Source of the DNA: Pontibacter cellulosilyticus | GTDB taxonomy: Bacteria; Bacteroidota; Bacteroidia; Cytophagales; Hymenobacteraceae | Length of the DNA stretch: 64,000 bases | Assembly (NCBI RefSeq): GCF_014306105.1 | Contig: NZ_JACRVF010000002.1 | Span: 62,001 to 126,000 of the forward strand | Reading direction: 5' to 3' | Shown here: positions 1-8,677 of the stretch, piece after piece | Position numbering within the stretch: the first letter of the stretch is position 1 | Layout of the letters: the number at the start of each line of letters is the position of its first letter | The notes under the pieces: model-generated | The model's input: the letters and a program-made list of their open reading frames with translations, nothing else | Databases searched by the model: none | What the model was told of the DNA's origin: nothing | Made by a program: the position numbers and the translations under genes

Positions 1-239
1 CTAAAGATTGGGTAAATTTATTTGCCAAAGCGATGCACACAGAGCCAAAGCTTACTGTGTTGCCAAAGTGGATGGTACCTATACTTGGCCTGTTTATGCC
101 CATCATGCGCGAGTTTAAAGAAATGCTGTACCAGTACGACCGCGACTATGTGTTTGACAGCAGCAGATTTGAAAAGCGCTTTGGCCAGACAGCTACCGCT
201 CCAGAGGCGGCTGTACAGGCGGTGGTCACGAAAGGTTAA
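1..239 (+). CDS. C-terminal end of an NAD(P)-dependent epimerase/dehydratase-like protein (partial)
   Basis: The frame is open from the left edge (codons starting at base 3) to the TAA at 237-239, so the start lies outside the window. The last 78 or so residues read KDWVNLFAKAMHTEPK, then a hydrophobic stretch with PILGLFMP, then EMLYQYDRDYVFDSSRFEKRFG. This tail resembles the C-terminal region of extended short-chain dehydrogenases (NAD-dependent epimerase/dehydratase family), where a conserved phrase about the target residue of the neighbouring subdomain precedes the end. The Rossmann domain is not visible, so the substrate cannot be inferred. A start at the internal ATG at 33 would make a meaningless short peptide and was rejected. 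Confidence 0.6.
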   Translation, partial: KDWVNLFAKAMHTEPKLTVLPKWMVPILGLFMPIMREFKEMLYQYDRDYVFDSSRFEKRFGQTATAPEAAVQAVVTKG

Positions 240-299
240 ATTGAGTAAACCCGGGCGTCATTTATCAGTAAACCATTGTAGCTCAAACTGCAGTGGCTT

Positions 300-1664
300 A
301 TGAAAAAGATCTCCCTGTTTCTCTTCTTGTTATTTCTGGCACCTCTTGTACAGGCACAGCAAAAATCGGCAACCCGTCTTGATTCTGTAAAGCTCCATTT
401 ACAGGAACTGGTGCAAAAGAACTATGTGCCGGGCATTGTGCTTGGAGTTTATGAGAACGGTAAGACCCGCTACTACACGTATGGTGTTGCTGATAAGCGC
501 AATGGAACAGCCGTTTCCGAAAACACTGTCTTTGAGATAGGGTCTATCACAAAAACCTTTACCACCTTGTTAGCGCAAATGCTGGTAAAGGAAGGGGTGG
601 TAAGCTGGGATGATCCGGTAAACAAATATCTGCCCGACTCACTTAAATCACTTGAAAAGGAAGGGCAGAAGGTAACGCTCCGGCACCTGGCATCGCATAC
701 AGCAGGCTTCCCGAAAGTACCAGGTAACCTGAAGCCAAAAGATAATTACGATCCTTATGCAGACTACACAGCCAAAGATCTTTATGCATACCTGAACCAG
801 GTGCCGCTACAAACTGTGCCGGGAGAAAAAATAAACTACTCTAACACGGGTGTTTCCTTGTTAGGTCAGGTGCTGGAAAACGCTACTGGCAAAACGTACC
901 AATCACTACTGCGGGAGCGGGTACTTCAGCCGCTTCAGTTAGAAAGTGCTGTTTTTGATGGTGCAAATCCATCTTATACACGAGCAAAAGGGTATCTGGA
1001 TGGTGAGCCTGTAAAAGATTGGAGTGCTAAGGCAGTTGCCCCTGCGGGTATGCTGGACATGAGTGCCAAAGACCTGATGCGGTATAACCTGGCTTTTATA
1101 GGAGAGACAAAAACAAAGCTGTACCCCCATATGCAGGAAGTGCTGCAGGTGCAGAAAATAATGAGTAACGACAAGGGCTTACAGGGAGGTCTGACACTAG
1201 GGTGGCAGATTCAGGTAAAAGACGGAGATACCCTGTATTGGCACAACGGGGGGACCGGCGGGTTCCGAAGCTTTACTGGCTTAATGCCCGGCAAAAACAA
1301 AGCAGTGGTGATTTTAACCAACACTGCTTATGACGTAGATCCCATTGCTGCCTATGCCTTAGGTTTTTCGCATAATATGCCCAAGCTTCGCAAAACTGCA
1401 GATTTGACTGAGTCTGTGCTAAAGCAGTATATAGGTGTGTACCAATTAGCACCTAATTTCACCATCACAGTTTCTTTCAAAGACGGGCAACTAAAGGCAC
1501 AGGCAACTAATCAACCTGCCGTTACAATTTACCCTGAATCTGAAACAAGATTCTTTATGAAAGTGACAGATGCAGAGCTTGAGTTTAAGAAAGAGAATGG
1601 CACGGTTAATTCACTTGTGTTGTACCAGAACGGCAATGAGATAGAAGGTAACAAAATAAAGTAA
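300..1664 (+). CDS. Secreted serine hydrolase, beta-lactamase/class C fold
   Basis: 454 residues beginning with a signal peptide (MKKISLFLFLLFLAPLVQAQ, cut after about residue 19). The serine beta-lactamase fold is shown by SITK at 82-85 (nucleophile and lysine), YSN at 181-183 and HNGGTGG at 316-322, which replaces the KTG strand as in esterase- and D-aminopeptidase-like members. The last 100 residues form a small beta-rich C-terminal domain common in these proteins. It probably acts in the periplasm on a peptide or ester; family membership does not tell which. It starts 60 bp after the upstream gene ends and may be co-transcribed with it. A second member lies at 9268-10503. Confidence 0.85.
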   Translation: MKKISLFLFLLFLAPLVQAQQKSATRLDSVKLHLQELVQKNYVPGIVLGVYENGKTRYYTYGVADKRNGTAVSENTVFEIGSITKTFTTLLAQMLVKEGVVSWDDPVNKYLPDSLKSLEKEGQKVTLRHLASHTAGFPKVPGNLKPKDNYDPYADYTAKDLYAYLNQVPLQTVPGEKINYSNTGVSLLGQVLENATGKTYQSLLRERVLQPLQLESAVFDGANPSYTRAKGYLDGEPVKDWSAKAVAPAGMLDMSAKDLMRYNLAFIGETKTKLYPHMQEVLQVQKIMSNDKGLQGGLTLGWQIQVKDGDTLYWHNGGTGGFRSFTGLMPGKNKAVVILTNTAYDVDPIAAYALGFSHNMPKLRKTADLTESVLKQYIGVYQLAPNFTITVSFKDGQLKAQATNQPAVTIYPESETRFFMKVTDAELEFKKENGTVNSLVLYQNGNEIEGNKIK

Positions 1665-1687
1665 GGCCGCAGTGTAGTTCACTTACG

Positions 1688-2266
1688 CTACAAATCCTTA
1701 ATCTGCTCTGTTACTTCTGCTTTCTTCCAGCCTTTACGCTCTAACAAGTTAGTAATGTGGGCCAGGTGGTGCTCTCCGTGCCAGGCGTAAAGCCCTATGT
1801 GCTGCCTTATGGTACACTCTCCGGTATCCGGATGAATTAGCTTGCGTTCCAGTTGGTCATGCGTCAGGCTTTTAAGCAGCACCACCCACCTCTGATGCAA
1901 TGCTTCTAATAAATTTATCGAAATTTCAGGGCTAGCCAGCATTGTGTCTGGCAGTAATGCCCACTCCGCCTCATGGTAAGTCCGAATGGTAGGCACTTCC
2001 TCTGTCAAGGCCAGCTTTTGCCTGAGGTAGCCGTTCATGTGGCTGTCGGGGATGTGGTGTACTACCTGGCGCAGCGTCCATCCGTCAGGGCGGTAAGGTG
2101 TATCTAGTTGCTCCGGTGTAAGGTCTTTTACAGCCTCGCGTATTTTGCCTGAGAGTTGGCCAATAGCAAGTATGTGCTGCTCTACTAAATGCTCATCATG
2201 CGGGTACTTAGCGGGGTCATACTTACCGATAGGATACCGAAGTAGGTCCAGTTCTTCTTCTGACAT
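1688..2266 (-). CDS. DinB-fold metal-dependent protein, YfiT/BstA-like (putative thiol transferase)
   Basis: 192 residues, close to the usual length of Bacillus YfiT/BstA. The sequence shows the family phrase DGWTLRQVVHHIPDSHMN at about 61-78 and a late HGEHHLAHI at about 163-171; histidines in these two segments would make the metal site of the DinB four-helix bundle. In the family such enzymes transfer bacillithiol or a similar thiol to electrophiles. Whether this organism makes bacillithiol is not visible here. The gene is convergent with the serine hydrolase before it (24 bp gap) and starts with ATG at 2264-2266. Confidence 0.75.
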   Translation of the reverse strand: MSEEELDLLRYPIGKYDPAKYPHDEHLVEQHILAIGQLSGKIREAVKDLTPEQLDTPYRPDGWTLRQVVHHIPDSHMNGYLRQKLALTEEVPTIRTYHEAEWALLPDTMLASPEISINLLEALHQRWVVLLKSLTHDQLERKLIHPDTGECTIRQHIGLYAWHGEHHLAHITNLLERKGWKKAEVTEQIKDL

Positions 2267-2394
2267 AAGGCTTATACTTTAGGTGGAAGGATGCTGGTTT
2301 AATGTACGAGTTTTCCTGCTAAGTAGAGTAGCAGCCGTAGCAAATTAATTGAAGGGTGGTGTAGGTTAAAATTTATAAGAATGTATTGCAGTAT

Positions 2395-2611
2395 CGGGTC
2401 CAACCACCCCTGGCCCCTCCTTATCCAAGGAGGGGAGCCTTTAGTTACTGCTCTTACTGCCATCCCTATAGCTACTGTCTCTCACTTCTGTCATCTTGGA
2501 AAGATCCTGCAAGAAGCAAGGTCAAGCTGCTGCGATAGAGTTTATACTTTGCTAAAGTAGTGGCAGAGTTCCCCGCCTTGGATAAGGAGGGGCCAGGGGT
2601 GGTTGGACCCG
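2395..2611. repeat. MITE-like element with about 40-bp terminal inverted repeats
   Basis: The left end (2395-2435) and right end (2571-2611) are inverted copies that match over 36 bases, then one mismatch, then four more. Both begin CGGGTCCAACCACCCC when read inward. Each arm contains an internal small palindrome of type CCTCCTT-N4-AAGGAGG. The core (about 135 bp) contains TGTCATCTTGGAAAGATCC and has no coding capacity. A diverged partial copy lies at 15079-15245. No target-site duplication was obvious by eye. It fills most of the 2267-2646 gap between two genes that both run leftward. Confidence 0.7.
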
Positions 2612-2646
2612 GTACTGCTGAAGTATAAACCAGTGCCTCTCAAAAC

Positions 2647-3273
2647 TTACTCTACCTTCTCAACCGCCAGGTTTAAAGCATTATTTAATGTATAAGTAAT
2701 GGTGCGGGTGCCGCCGGTAGGGCAGCAGTTGGGATCGGTTTCGAGGTAGATAGGAAAGGTGCGGATCAGGCGATCATTTACAACCTTAAACTCATCGTGG
2801 CCCATGTAATCCTTTTGTAATTCTGGACTAAGTTCAGGTATGGTAAGTTCACCCCAGTATTCCCGCTCAAACTCATAGCCGTATACTTTGCCGTAACTGC
2901 CGCTGCCACTTCCGCTCACAAACACCAGCAGCTCGGGCTTTTTGTTGTCGTTAAGGTCTGCTACCACACTTTTGGTTACTGTGCCTTCTATGGCCTCGTC
3001 GATGCGTACAGGAAGTTGCTCGTCGCGCTCTACTATAATGGCAAGGCTGCGCTGTGAGCCAAGGCCGGTGGTGCGCACATCAAAACGCATGCCGCCGCCT
3101 TGAAGCCGTTCTTCGTAGCTTACTTCGTTGCTAACTTCTGGCTGTGGCGTTTCGGGTAGTTGCGTGGTGTCGGCTGTTTCTTGAGTTACTGCCTGAGTTT
3201 CGGAATCGGAGTTGCAGGCTGTGAGGCAGCAAGCGCAGACTAGTAGGGAAGCAAGTATAAAACGGTGTAGCAT
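2647..3273 (-). CDS. Lipoprotein resembling PliI-type lysozyme inhibitors
   Basis: Started at ATG 3271-3273, because the longer frame begins with GTG and puts a non-signal segment in front of MLHRFILASLLVCACCLTAC, a clear lipoprotein signal ending in a lipobox cysteine. The mature part has a low-complexity spacer rich in T, E and P, then VVADLNDNKKPELLVFV, SGSGSGSYGKVYGYEF, YMGHDEFKVVNDRLIRTFPIY and CCPTGGTRTITYTL. The order D-L-N-x-N-x-x-P-E, SGSGSYG and GHDEF...RTFPIY is what I recall for proteins annotated as PliI family (inhibitors of invertebrate-type lysozyme). That would make it an envelope-anchored defence against host or predator lysozyme. The assignment rests on memory of the pattern, so function is tentative; the lipoprotein nature is firm. 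Confidence 0.6.
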   Translation of the reverse strand: MLHRFILASLLVCACCLTACNSDSETQAVTQETADTTQLPETPQPEVSNEVSYEERLQGGGMRFDVRTTGLGSQRSLAIIVERDEQLPVRIDEAIEGTVTKSVVADLNDNKKPELLVFVSGSGSGSYGKVYGYEFEREYWGELTIPELSPELQKDYMGHDEFKVVNDRLIRTFPIYLETDPNCCPTGGTRTITYTLNNALNLAVEKVE

Positions 3274-3334
3274 GTTAGGCACGAACAAGTATAAATGGTT
3301 TTGACTAAGATGCACCTTTTCAGGCTAAAAGCAA

Positions 3335-3358
3335 AGCGGCAGGCCTAAGCCTGCCGCT
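3335..3358 (-). terminator. Terminator hairpin of the TonB receptor gene
   Basis: A perfect 10-bp stem AGCGGCAGGC / GCCTGCCGCT with a 4-base loop. It lies directly after the stop of the leftward receptor gene and is followed on the minus strand by TTGCTTTT. Confidence 0.7.
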
Positions 3359-3366
3359 GTAGTATG

Positions 3367-5733
3367 CTAAAACTCGATGCGGTAGTTCAGTACCGGTACC
3401 ATGCCCATCTGGTAGTAGGTTTTAATGTCCTCTTTCATGCGGTCATAGTACTGGGCAAACATGTTCTGGCGGTTGGTTACGTTCTGTATGTCCAGCGACA
3501 GGATATAAGACGCCTTTGGTTTATTTTTGCGGTAGCTTACCCGGATATCCGATCTGTAGTAATCATCAGCTTTTAAACTGAATCGCTTCTCTTCCACGAG
3601 CTTTTCTGCAGCCGCTGCTCTGGATTTTTCCAGGTCGATAGGCGTGTAGCGGTTGCCGCCAGCCCACATCAGCTTAAGGTTTGTGCTGATCAGGTTTTGC
3701 TTATTCTTGCCCACTTTAAATTCTTTACCTCCCAATAAGTTTACAATATGGTTGCCGTTAAAGCGTGTGTTACGCTCCACACCATCCAGGGCAGTATATT
3801 TAGAGTCGTACAGCGATGTTGTTAGCAGGTAATAGAAGTTGTTTGTAAAGAACTTTTCCAGCGTCAGTTCCAGACCATAGTTGCGGCCTGTGCCTTCGTT
3901 TATCAAACTGTCGATGGTAAACCCGTCTTCATAGTTAATAGCTGAGAAAGAGCCGTTAGCGGCAGTGCCAACCGGTACATTGTACAGGTGCTGATAGTAT
4001 GTCTCCACTTTCAGGCGCAGGTCTTCACGCAGCATCTGGTCGTAGCCTAACACAAAATGCGCAGCGCGGGTAAGGTCGAGGTTCTTGTTTGGCTGCACAA
4101 AAGTATCGCCCTGGCGCTGCTGTGCAAAGTATGTGGTCATGGACTCGTGGCGGCTGTGCAGGCCAAATCCGGCGCTAAACGAACGGGCAGCGTTTACCTG
4201 CCACTTCAGGCCCAGGCGCGGCTCTAAGCTGCTGCTGCCGTTCAAGCCAAAATACATGCCGTGCAAACCAGAGTTAAATGTTAGCTGCTCTGTCAGGCGG
4301 TACTTCCACTGTGCATAAGCCTGTGCCACGCTGGTGCTCCCTTCCTGCTCTACAAAGCGGCCTCGTCTGCGGTCTGAGCTCTGTCCTTCGGCAAAGCCTT
4401 CGTAACCCAGGCGGCTTAAAATAAATCCGGTTCTAAAAGTATGGCGGTTGTTGACTTTGCGGTTGTACAAGGTAGAGAAGCGCGCTGTATTGTAAGAAAA
4501 GCGCTGCCCATAGTATGGAATTACCTCAAAATCGTTGTTAAGCGAATCTACTGTTAGTTCGTTGCTGTTACCTGACAGCACCAGCGAAGATTCCAGGTAC
4601 GCATCGTGTGGCAGGAACAGCATGTGCGAAACGCCGGCGGCTCCCATTTTAGACTTGTAGCTGTCATCAAAGCGGTCCCAGTAGCCTTCCCAAGCGTTTA
4701 CATCTCGTTCTGCTTTTCTTTCCTGTTCGCTAAGGCCGCTAATTCCCCACAGCGAGAAAACGCCGGCTTTGGCAGTAGGCAAGTATACTTTGTAAGAGAA
4801 ATCCTGGAAAACCGGGGTAGCATCGCCTATGATTTCTACGCCAATCTTGTTAAGTATAGCCAGTGTAGAATAGCGATAATTAGCGAGGTAAGAAGCTTTG
4901 CTGCCTTGCTTAAATGGCCCTTCTGCTGCAAAGTCAATACCCATCATACCAGCCTGGAAAGCATACTCACGCTTCTCGTTGTTGCCGTTGCGCAACCGGA
5001 TATCAAACACTCCGGAAAGGGCATTGCCATACTCTGCCGGAAAAGCACCTGTGTTAAAGTCGGAGTTGTCGAGCATGTTTACGCTCAGAATACTGATAGC
5101 ACCACCTGCGGCACCCTCTTCGGCAAAGTGGCTTGGGTTTGGAATCTCAATTCCTTCCAGGCGCCACAGCACGCCACGCGGCGAGTTGCCACGCACCACA
5201 ATCTCGTTGCTCATGTCCTGGCTAACGCCTACACCGGCATAATTTTGTGAGGCACGGGCAGGGTCGTTCATACTGGCTGCGTAGCGTTTGGTTTCTTCCA
5301 CGGCAATGGAGCGCGAGCTGATCATCGCCATCTCGTTCAACGGGTTGCCTTTGCTCTGCTCCTCGGCACTGATCACCACCTCCTGCAGCTTTTTGAAAGA
5401 CTCGTTCAGGCCGATGTTCAGCACCAGTTCTTTACCGGATCCTAACAACAATTCGGGAAGTACCTGCTCTTCGTAGCCTACATAGCTGATACGCAAAGTA
5501 TGGCGGCCCACCGGCACTTTGTCAAGCCTGAAGTTGCCGTTCACATCTGTGGTGGCACCCATGGCCGGGTTGGTGGTAAGTATGGCAACGGTAGCGCCGA
5601 TCAAAGGTTCCTGTGATTCTTTGTCTAAAATGCGGCCGCGAATGGTTTGGGATAAGTTTTGTGCTGAGGCGCTGAGGCACAGTAGGAACAGCACGAGGCT
5701 AAGCAGGTGCTTTGTGTGTAATCCAATCTTCAT
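3367..5733 (-). CDS. TonB-dependent outer-membrane receptor with carboxypeptidase-like N-terminal domain
   Basis: ATG at 5731-5733 was chosen because it begins a proper signal peptide (MKIGLHTKHLLSLVLFLLC, ending ASAQ); the longer frame adds a tyrosine-rich leader unlike any export signal. This gives 788 residues. About 30-115 is a CarboxypepD_reg-like domain (IRGRILDKESQEPLIGATV, ATTDVNGNFRLDKVPVG). A plug follows at about 130-250, with VVRGNSPRGVLWRLEGIEIPNP as the typical plug strand. The rest is a beta-barrel ending in the aromatic C-terminal strand NYRIEF. No SusD-like partner or substrate clue is next to it, so the ligand is unknown. The 200 bp upstream are AT-rich. Confidence 0.88.
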   Translation of the reverse strand: MKIGLHTKHLLSLVLFLLCLSASAQNLSQTIRGRILDKESQEPLIGATVAILTTNPAMGATTDVNGNFRLDKVPVGRHTLRISYVGYEEQVLPELLLGSGKELVLNIGLNESFKKLQEVVISAEEQSKGNPLNEMAMISSRSIAVEETKRYAASMNDPARASQNYAGVGVSQDMSNEIVVRGNSPRGVLWRLEGIEIPNPSHFAEEGAAGGAISILSVNMLDNSDFNTGAFPAEYGNALSGVFDIRLRNGNNEKREYAFQAGMMGIDFAAEGPFKQGSKASYLANYRYSTLAILNKIGVEIIGDATPVFQDFSYKVYLPTAKAGVFSLWGISGLSEQERKAERDVNAWEGYWDRFDDSYKSKMGAAGVSHMLFLPHDAYLESSLVLSGNSNELTVDSLNNDFEVIPYYGQRFSYNTARFSTLYNRKVNNRHTFRTGFILSRLGYEGFAEGQSSDRRRGRFVEQEGSTSVAQAYAQWKYRLTEQLTFNSGLHGMYFGLNGSSSLEPRLGLKWQVNAARSFSAGFGLHSRHESMTTYFAQQRQGDTFVQPNKNLDLTRAAHFVLGYDQMLREDLRLKVETYYQHLYNVPVGTAANGSFSAINYEDGFTIDSLINEGTGRNYGLELTLEKFFTNNFYYLLTTSLYDSKYTALDGVERNTRFNGNHIVNLLGGKEFKVGKNKQNLISTNLKLMWAGGNRYTPIDLEKSRAAAAEKLVEEKRFSLKADDYYRSDIRVSYRKNKPKASYILSLDIQNVTNRQNMFAQYYDRMKEDIKTYYQMGMVPVLNYRIEF

Positions 5734-5935
5734 AGTTTTATATAAATAGGTATTTTGGCGTAACAGGGTGCAAAAGTAAGTATAAGATTGGAAAGAAGAA
5801 GTATAGTAATAATAATATAACATATCCTTTAAGTAAAGAATTGATAACGAGCGTCAAGAGCAGAAATAGGAGGGATTAACCTTAGCTGTAAATGCACAGA
5901 ACAGCCAGCCATGTTTAGTTACCGTATGCTTTACT

Positions 5936-6382
5936 ATGACATCAATTTATGCCATACTTTTTACAACATGTATGCTGCTGTCGGCAGCATACCTTCAAAA
6001 TAAACCCAAACCAATGGACTTAAATAAATATATGTGGGAGAACAGGGTGCTGCTACTGTTTACGCCTGATGCCCAAAACGAAGAATATACAAAACAGAAA
6101 ACCAATATCAGTACAAATGCCAAAGGCTTACCAGAACGGGATATGGTGTTGATAGATATAGAAGGAGACGATGTACTGCGGGTAAATGGTGAGGTACAAA
6201 CTGGCGAGAACGGGAAGCACTTGCGTGAGCAGTTCAGTGTTGCACCTGATGCGTTTACCATACTACTGCTGGGCAAAGATGGTACTGAAAAGTACAGAAG
6301 CACAAATGCAGTACCTGTTGAAGACATCTACACTATCATCGACCAGATGCCAATGCGGCAACAGGAAATGCGCAAACAGTAA
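5936..6382 (+). CDS. DUF4174 domain protein, exported
   Basis: 148 residues with a hydrophobic N-terminus that can serve as signal or anchor (YAILFTTCMLLSAAYL). It then shows the DUF4174 pattern: LNKYMWENRVLLLFTPD, a helix of polar residues, GLPERDMVLIDIEGD, and FTILLLGKDGTEKYRS near the end. The family has a thioredoxin-like alternation of strands but lacks a CxxC pair here, so redox activity is not supported. The SDR gene at 6398 starts 15 bp after the stop, and the two may be one transcript. Role unknown. Confidence 0.75.
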   Translation: MTSIYAILFTTCMLLSAAYLQNKPKPMDLNKYMWENRVLLLFTPDAQNEEYTKQKTNISTNAKGLPERDMVLIDIEGDDVLRVNGEVQTGENGKHLREQFSVAPDAFTILLLGKDGTEKYRSTNAVPVEDIYTIIDQMPMRQQEMRKQ

Positions 6383-6397
6383 ATCTGATAACTACTT

Positions 6398-7201
6398 ATG
6401 AAAGACACAGCAAGCGAAAAGTTTAATGTACTGATCACAGGAGCATCAGCGGGTATAGGAAAGGCGTTGGCCGACATTTTTGCAGCGCAGGGGCACAGCC
6501 TGGTGCTGGTGGCCCGATCCGAAGAAAAGCTGGATAGTATGGCCGTGCAGTATGCGCTTAAGTATGGCACGCAAACTAAAGTTATCTCCCTAGACCTGAC
6601 CATGCCCGAAGCACCCGACAGGCTGTTTGAGCAACTGCACAACGAGGGAGTCCAGGTAACGGCTCTGATAAACAATGCTGGTTTTGGCAACTACGGGTAT
6701 TTTAAAGAAACTGCCCTGCAAAAAGAGTTGGACATGATACAGCTTAACATTACAGCTTTAACACACCTATGCAAACTGTTCCTGAACCAACTCACTCCCG
6801 GCAGGTCGGCTAAGATTTTGAATGTTTCGTCTACGGCTGCTTTTCCGCCGGCTGGGCCGCTAATGGCAGTTTACTATGCCAGCAAAGCGTACGTGCAGTC
6901 TTTTACAGAGGCGCTTGCTACAGAACTGGAGCAGGATAATGTAACGGTTACAGCCCTCTGCCCCGGACCTACCGAGACTGAGTTTCAGGAGAGGGCAAAC
7001 CTGCATGGCTCCGGCCTGTTTACCTCCCAGTTTGTAGCCGATGCACATAGTGTGGCCCAGGCTGGCTATGAAGGTATGATGTCTGGAGAAGTAGTGGTGA
7101 TTCCGGGGGTGCAGAACAAACTGACAGCCTTAACAGCCCAACTGATGCCGCGGAAATTCGTGCGCAACTTGGTAAAGCGGGTACAGGAAAAGCGGGGTTA
7201 G
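6398..7201 (+). CDS. Short-chain dehydrogenase/reductase (SDR), DltE-like
   Basis: 267 residues with the classical SDR signatures: TGASAGIG at 14-21 for the cofactor loop, NNAG at 92-95, NVSS around 142-145 with the catalytic serine, and Y159-x3-K163 (YYASK). ARSEEKL after the second strand suggests NADP(H), since a basic residue follows the strand. PGPTETEF after the active site is the usual substrate-loop start. The closest named type from memory is the broad DltE/YqjQ-like group of unknown substrate. It follows the DUF4174 gene with a 15-bp gap. Confidence 0.88.
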   Translation: MKDTASEKFNVLITGASAGIGKALADIFAAQGHSLVLVARSEEKLDSMAVQYALKYGTQTKVISLDLTMPEAPDRLFEQLHNEGVQVTALINNAGFGNYGYFKETALQKELDMIQLNITALTHLCKLFLNQLTPGRSAKILNVSSTAAFPPAGPLMAVYYASKAYVQSFTEALATELEQDNVTVTALCPGPTETEFQERANLHGSGLFTSQFVADAHSVAQAGYEGMMSGEVVVIPGVQNKLTALTAQLMPRKFVRNLVKRVQEKRG

Positions 7202-7335
7202 TAAGCTACTGAAATAGCAGATAAGTAAGTGATGCGCTAGTTAGTAAAGCAGCGAATGTAAATGTTAAAGAAGGTTAAAATGGGAGCATCTTAAAGAGAA
7301 AATATGCACTTTTAAGAAACAACCTTCTGCACTGC

Positions 7336-8532
7336 ATGAAACAAGCTATACTTCTGTTACTCTCTTGGCTGATAGCCCTGCCGCTGCTGGCGCAGCACAA
7401 GATACAGGGCCGTGTATTTGATGAAAAAACTGATGAGCCGATTGAGTTTGTATCAGTTTATGTAAATACGACCACCATTGGCGCTACTACCAATGCTAAA
7501 GGTGAATTTGTGCTGCAAGTACCTGCTGGCCGTTACGAACTTATTGTATCGTACTTAGGCTATGAGCCAATCATCTATCAGGTAAACACCGACCAACTGC
7601 CCAAATCCATACTTTTCAAACTCACGCCTAAAGAACACAAACTGACAGAGGTGGTAGTAGAGGGCAAGCGTGACCCGGAGTGGTACCAGAACCTGGAGGT
7701 GTTTAAGCAGAACTTCCTAGGCAAGAGTACGTTTGGGAGGCAGTGTAAATTACTGAACCCGGAGGTGCTGGCCATAACCTTTGACCCAAAAACGGCGCTG
7801 CTGGAGGTTAAGTCTGATAGGCCGCTGCTGATAGAAAATCCGGCACTGGGCTATAAGATAGAATACCTGCTTACGGAATTTAAGCTGTACATGCGGGATG
7901 GTTATGTGGTGTACCTTGGTTATCCGAAGTATACCTTGATGAAGGGCGGACAAGCCAAACAGCGCCGCTGGAGCCGTAACCGTGAAACAGCCTACCGTGG
8001 TTCTGTGATGCACTTTGTGCGGGCACTGCGGCAACAGCAACTGGAGGAGCAGGGTTTTAACCTGCGCCGGCTCTACCGTGTACCAAACCCCAACAGGCCA
8101 ACTGACGAAGAAATTGCCGCAATCCGGGCAAGCGCAAAAGCAGCAGGAGGAAGTATAACCTTAGATGCCGCCGCTACAGATATTCTTGCACGTGCAAGGT
8201 TACCAAAGCTAATAGAGCAATTAGACAAAAATCCTGTTCCTTATGCTGATTACCTGTCTTTTGATGGTGATGAAGTGAAGATGCAATTTGATAATTACAT
8301 GCAGGTAGTATATACCGGCGAAAAAGAAGAAATGGCTTATGTGCAGCAGCTGAAGCCGTTTAACCCGCCAAAGCCGAGTTACCAAACCTCTGTTATCTCG
8401 CTTAGGTCCGACTATGTGTTGCTGGATAAAAACGGGAGTATTTACGAGCCGCTGGGAGTTCTTTTTGAAGGCTACTGGGGTTTCGAGAAGCTAGGCGACA
8501 TGCTGCCGCTGGATTATACTTTGCCTGAGTAA
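7336..8532 (+). CDS. Exported protein with carboxypeptidase-like regulatory domain
   Basis: 398 residues. A signal peptide (about 1-19, ending LLAQ) is followed by a CarboxypepD_reg-like beta-sandwich at about 22-110: IQGRVFDEKTDEPIEFVSV, GATTNAKGEFVLQVPAG and SYLGYEP. This is the same module as at the N-terminus of TonB receptors, but there is no plug or barrel. The remaining 280 residues are soluble and of unknown function (motifs GYKIEYLLTEFKLYMRDG, KNGSIYEPLGVLFEGYWG, ADMLPLDY-like end). Proteins of this layout are common in Bacteroidota and are usually annotated only by the first domain. Confidence 0.8.
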   Translation: MKQAILLLLSWLIALPLLAQHKIQGRVFDEKTDEPIEFVSVYVNTTTIGATTNAKGEFVLQVPAGRYELIVSYLGYEPIIYQVNTDQLPKSILFKLTPKEHKLTEVVVEGKRDPEWYQNLEVFKQNFLGKSTFGRQCKLLNPEVLAITFDPKTALLEVKSDRPLLIENPALGYKIEYLLTEFKLYMRDGYVVYLGYPKYTLMKGGQAKQRRWSRNRETAYRGSVMHFVRALRQQQLEEQGFNLRRLYRVPNPNRPTDEEIAAIRASAKAAGGSITLDAAATDILARARLPKLIEQLDKNPVPYADYLSFDGDEVKMQFDNYMQVVYTGEKEEMAYVQQLKPFNPPKPSYQTSVISLRSDYVLLDKNGSIYEPLGVLFEGYWGFEKLGDMLPLDYTLPE

Positions 8533-8552
8533 AGCGTTCAGCTTATTGCGCG

Positions 8553-8619
8553 CTTCGCGTTTCCTTTGCGTCCTTAGCGGTTGTGTTTGTACCGCTAAGG
8601 ACGCAAAGGAAACGCGAAG
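8553..8619. repeat. Perfect 29-bp inverted repeat between convergent genes
   Basis: Arms 8553-8581 and 8591-8619 are exact reverse complements and leave a 9-base loop (TGTGTTTGT). The arm contains TTTCCTTTGCGTCCTTAGCG. Weaker complementarity continues outside (GCGC versus ACGC). It lies between the stop of the rightward 7336-8532 gene and the stop of the leftward 8678-9067 gene. It can act as a two-way terminator, although there is no long T tract, and the word type is one I associate with dispersed Bacteroidota repeats. Confidence 0.75.
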
Positions 8620-8677
8620 TACGCTAAGACTCCTATAAAGGAATCCTGCTGTATTTTCAAGAAAGATATATGGCTTA

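Noticed and set aside
4606..5250. 214-residue plus-strand frame inside the TonB receptor
   Set aside because: Antisense shadow; no domain, no signal and no codon character of a gene.
3367..5823. Longer start of the first TonB receptor
   Set aside because: The extra 30 residues are tyrosine-rich and would hide the signal peptide; ATG 5731-5733 is better.
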